This document shows, one piece after another, positions 5,101-6,359 of a stretch of DNA of 6,359 nt (position 1 is the stretch's first letter; every line of letters begins with the position of its first letter). Source of the stretch: an uncultured Kouleothrix sp. (GTDB taxonomy: Bacteria; Chloroflexota; Chloroflexia; Chloroflexales; Roseiflexaceae); assembly GCA_937858455.1 (NCBI GenBank), contig CALLYN010000964.1, positions 1-6,359 of the forward strand, read 5' to 3'. The notes under the pieces are model-generated. The model made no database searches. It worked only from the letters and a program-made list of their open reading frames with translations, and was not told the origin of the DNA. Both the position numbers and the translations under genes were made by a program.

Positions 5101-6023
5101 GCAATTCACAATTCTTCCTGGTGATCGGCCTGCTGGTGCTGCTGCTCGGCACGCCGCTGCTGATCGCCCTGCTGGTGCGCGTGCTGATCCGCGACACGCC
5201 CGAGGTGGTCGAGGCCACCGAGATCGACGCCGATACGCTCGCTAGCTTCCAGTCGCTCGGCGATTTCTGGGCCGGCGTCGCGCCACACCTGATCGAGCTG
5301 CGCGGCCGGCTGACCAAAGCGCTGCTGGCGGTGCTCGTCGGCACGCTCGTCGGCTTCTGGATCGTTAATAGCTCGTGGCTGCTGGGCGATACGCTGCCGA
5401 ACCTGCTGATCGGCCACTTCGTGCCGGCCGAGATCAAGCTGCAGTTCATCGAGCCGGCCGAGGCATTCGTCAACTACATGCGCATCGCGCTGGTGATTGG
5501 CGTGGCGATCGCCATCCCGGTGATCATCTACCAGCTGATTGCGTTCTTCATCCCTGGCCTGCTGCCGCACGAAAAGCGCATCCTGTTCACCGCGCTGCCG
5601 TTCGTCACCGAGCTGTTCATAGCCGGCCTGGCGTTCGGCTGGTTCTTCACCATCCCGGCCGCGCTGCAGTTCCTGTTCACCTTCGGCACTACGACGCGGA
5701 TCGAGGCGCAGCCGACGTTTGAGAGCTTTATCTCGACGGTGGCCACGCTGCTGCTGTGGAATGGCGTGATCTTCGAGCTGCCTGCGGTGATCTACCTGCT
5801 GGCGCGGCTCGGGATCGTCAATACCGCTATGCTCGGCCGCACCCGCCGCTATGCGATTGTGATTATTACGATCGTAGCGGCGATAATCACCCCCACTGGC
5901 GACCCCTACAACCTGCTGCTGCTGGCGGTGCCGATGTACCTCTTGTACGAGCTGGGCATTCTGCTCTCGCGCTTTGTGCCGGCCAGGCCGGCGGCCGACG
6001 AGCCTGCAACCGCCGCGAAGTAG
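5097..6023 (+). CDS. tatC: Twin-arginine translocase subunit TatC, with extra N-terminal helix
   Basis: Integral membrane receptor that binds the twin-arginine signal peptide and, with TatB, starts export of folded proteins. The 308-residue protein exceeds the usual 240-260. The standard TatC core begins at about residue 62 with HLIELRGRL (Glu67 and Arg69 correspond to E. coli Glu15 and Arg17, in the signal-binding site). It continues with EPAEAFVNYMRIALV (119-133), PVIIYQLIAFFIPGLLPHEKR (141-161, first cytoplasmic loop), VIFELP with Glu227, and AAIITPTGDP (261-270). It ends with LYELGILLSRF (283-293). Six core helices fit. In front lies a further hydrophobic helix (about 6-30) and a short acidic linker. 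The start ATG overlaps the tatB stop (ATGA) and has AGAGG 7 bases upstream, so the extension is part of the gene unless an unsupported internal GTG is used. Confidence 0.93.
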   Translation: MSNSQFFLVIGLLVLLLGTPLLIALLVRVLIRDTPEVVEATEIDADTLASFQSLGDFWAGVAPHLIELRGRLTKALLAVLVGTLVGFWIVNSSWLLGDTLPNLLIGHFVPAEIKLQFIEPAEAFVNYMRIALVIGVAIAIPVIIYQLIAFFIPGLLPHEKRILFTALPFVTELFIAGLAFGWFFTIPAALQFLFTFGTTTRIEAQPTFESFISTVATLLLWNGVIFELPAVIYLLARLGIVNTAMLGRTRRYAIVIITIVAAIITPTGDPYNLLLLAVPMYLLYELGILLSRFVPARPAADEPATAAK

Positions 6024-6028
6024 CCGCT

Positions 6029-6359
6029 ATGATGCACAACCCGCACCTGGCCGCGCGCCCGGCGATCGTCGCGCTGCTCGATGCGCTGCTCGCGCGCGTG
6101 CGCGCGATCCTGGGCGCGCAGCTCGTAGGCCTGTACCTCGAAGGCTCGATCACCGGCGACGACTTCGACGACGCCAGCGATGTCGACTTCGTCGTCGTCG
6201 TTGATGCCGAGCTGTCGGGCGCGCAGTTCGCGGCGCTGCAGGCGATGCACGACGACATTGCGGCGCTCGATACGCCGTGGTCGGCCGAGCTGGAGGGCAC
6301 GTATATCGCGCGCGCGGCGCTGCGGCGCTACGACCCGGCGCATAGCCTGCACCCGAATA
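6029..6359 (+). CDS. AadA-like nucleotidyltransferase, 3' end missing
   Basis: The frame opens with two adjacent ATGs (6029 and 6032) and stays open to the right edge (110 codons visible). The nucleotidyltransferase polymerase-beta-type motif is clear: LVGLYLEGSITGDDF with Gly39-Ser40, then SDVDFVVVVD with Asp51 and Asp53, the metal-binding pair. The later LEGTYIARAALRRYDPA (about 86-102) resembles the region after the catalytic core in aminoglycoside adenylyltransferase relatives. Members of this group transfer AMP to aminoglycosides or other small hydroxyl compounds, but many chromosomal copies have no known substrate, so a resistance role is not claimed. It starts 5 bases after tatC stops with no good Shine-Dalgarno, probably read through from tatBC. 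Further C-terminal domains cannot be judged. Confidence 0.8.
   Translation, partial: MMHNPHLAARPAIVALLDALLARVRAILGAQLVGLYLEGSITGDDFDDASDVDFVVVVDAELSGAQFAALQAMHDDIAALDTPWSAELEGTYIARAALRRYDPAHSLHPN

Noticed and set aside
4207..5109. Long minus-strand frames opposite tatB and acpP
   Set aside because: Their sequences are Ser/Gly- or Arg/Gln-rich shadows of the coding strand, with no family motif and no Shine-Dalgarno; TatB and AcpP explain the region.
6187..6201. GTC triplet run in the nucleotidyltransferase
   Set aside because: It encodes a Val-rich beta strand after the DxD motif, as expected in this fold, and is too short to call a repeat element.

Overview
The window is GC-rich (roughly two-thirds G+C by eye) bacterial chromosome with every supportable gene on the + strand. 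The gene order accC - Asp23-family gene - nusB is the arrangement known from Bacillus subtilis (accB-accC-yqhY-nusB). Together with the high GC, a membrane-anchored Mrr-like protein and an overlapping tatB/tatC pair, it suggests a high-GC relative of the Firmicutes/Chloroflexota side of the tree, most likely a member of the Chloroflexota (class Chloroflexia). That assignment is an inference from gene content and style; there is no rRNA or other direct marker in the window.

Layout: (1) Bases 2-928 hold the 3' part of a gene for a membrane protein with a Pro/Ala/Glu-rich cytoplasmic stretch, three or four hydrophobic segments and a C-terminal Mrr-like domain whose catalytic residues look degenerate. 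(2) Bases 1015-4319 are a fatty-acid synthesis block: fabG, then accC, an Asp23/YqhY-like gene and nusB as an overlapping three-gene unit, then acpP. The products cover the biotin carboxylase step of malonyl-CoA formation, the ketoacyl reduction step and the acyl carrier. NusB (rRNA antitermination) rides along, as it does in B. subtilis. No accB is present at its usual place before accC. (3) Bases 4426-6023 encode a TatB-type protein and TatC, overlapping by ATGA; together they form the receptor complex of the twin-arginine export pathway. TatC carries an extra N-terminal membrane helix. (4) From 6029 a nucleotidyltransferase of the AadA-like kind begins and runs off the right edge.

Every gap of more than about 80 bases contains strong inverted repeats: 948-982, the abutting pair 1771-1815 and 1815-1851, 3987-4012, and a complex fold at 4348-4414. 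Only the last has a U-tract, which runs straight into the Shine-Dalgarno of tatB and could form mutually exclusive structures. A near-consensus sigma70-type promoter (TTGACG, 17 bp, TAGAAT) lies inside accC in a run of unusual codons and could drive the Asp23-nusB part separately. No tRNA, rRNA, CRISPR array or insertion sequence was seen. Most of the window is core housekeeping. The points worth a second look are the intergenic RNA structures, the internal promoter, the degenerate Mrr membrane protein and the extended TatC.
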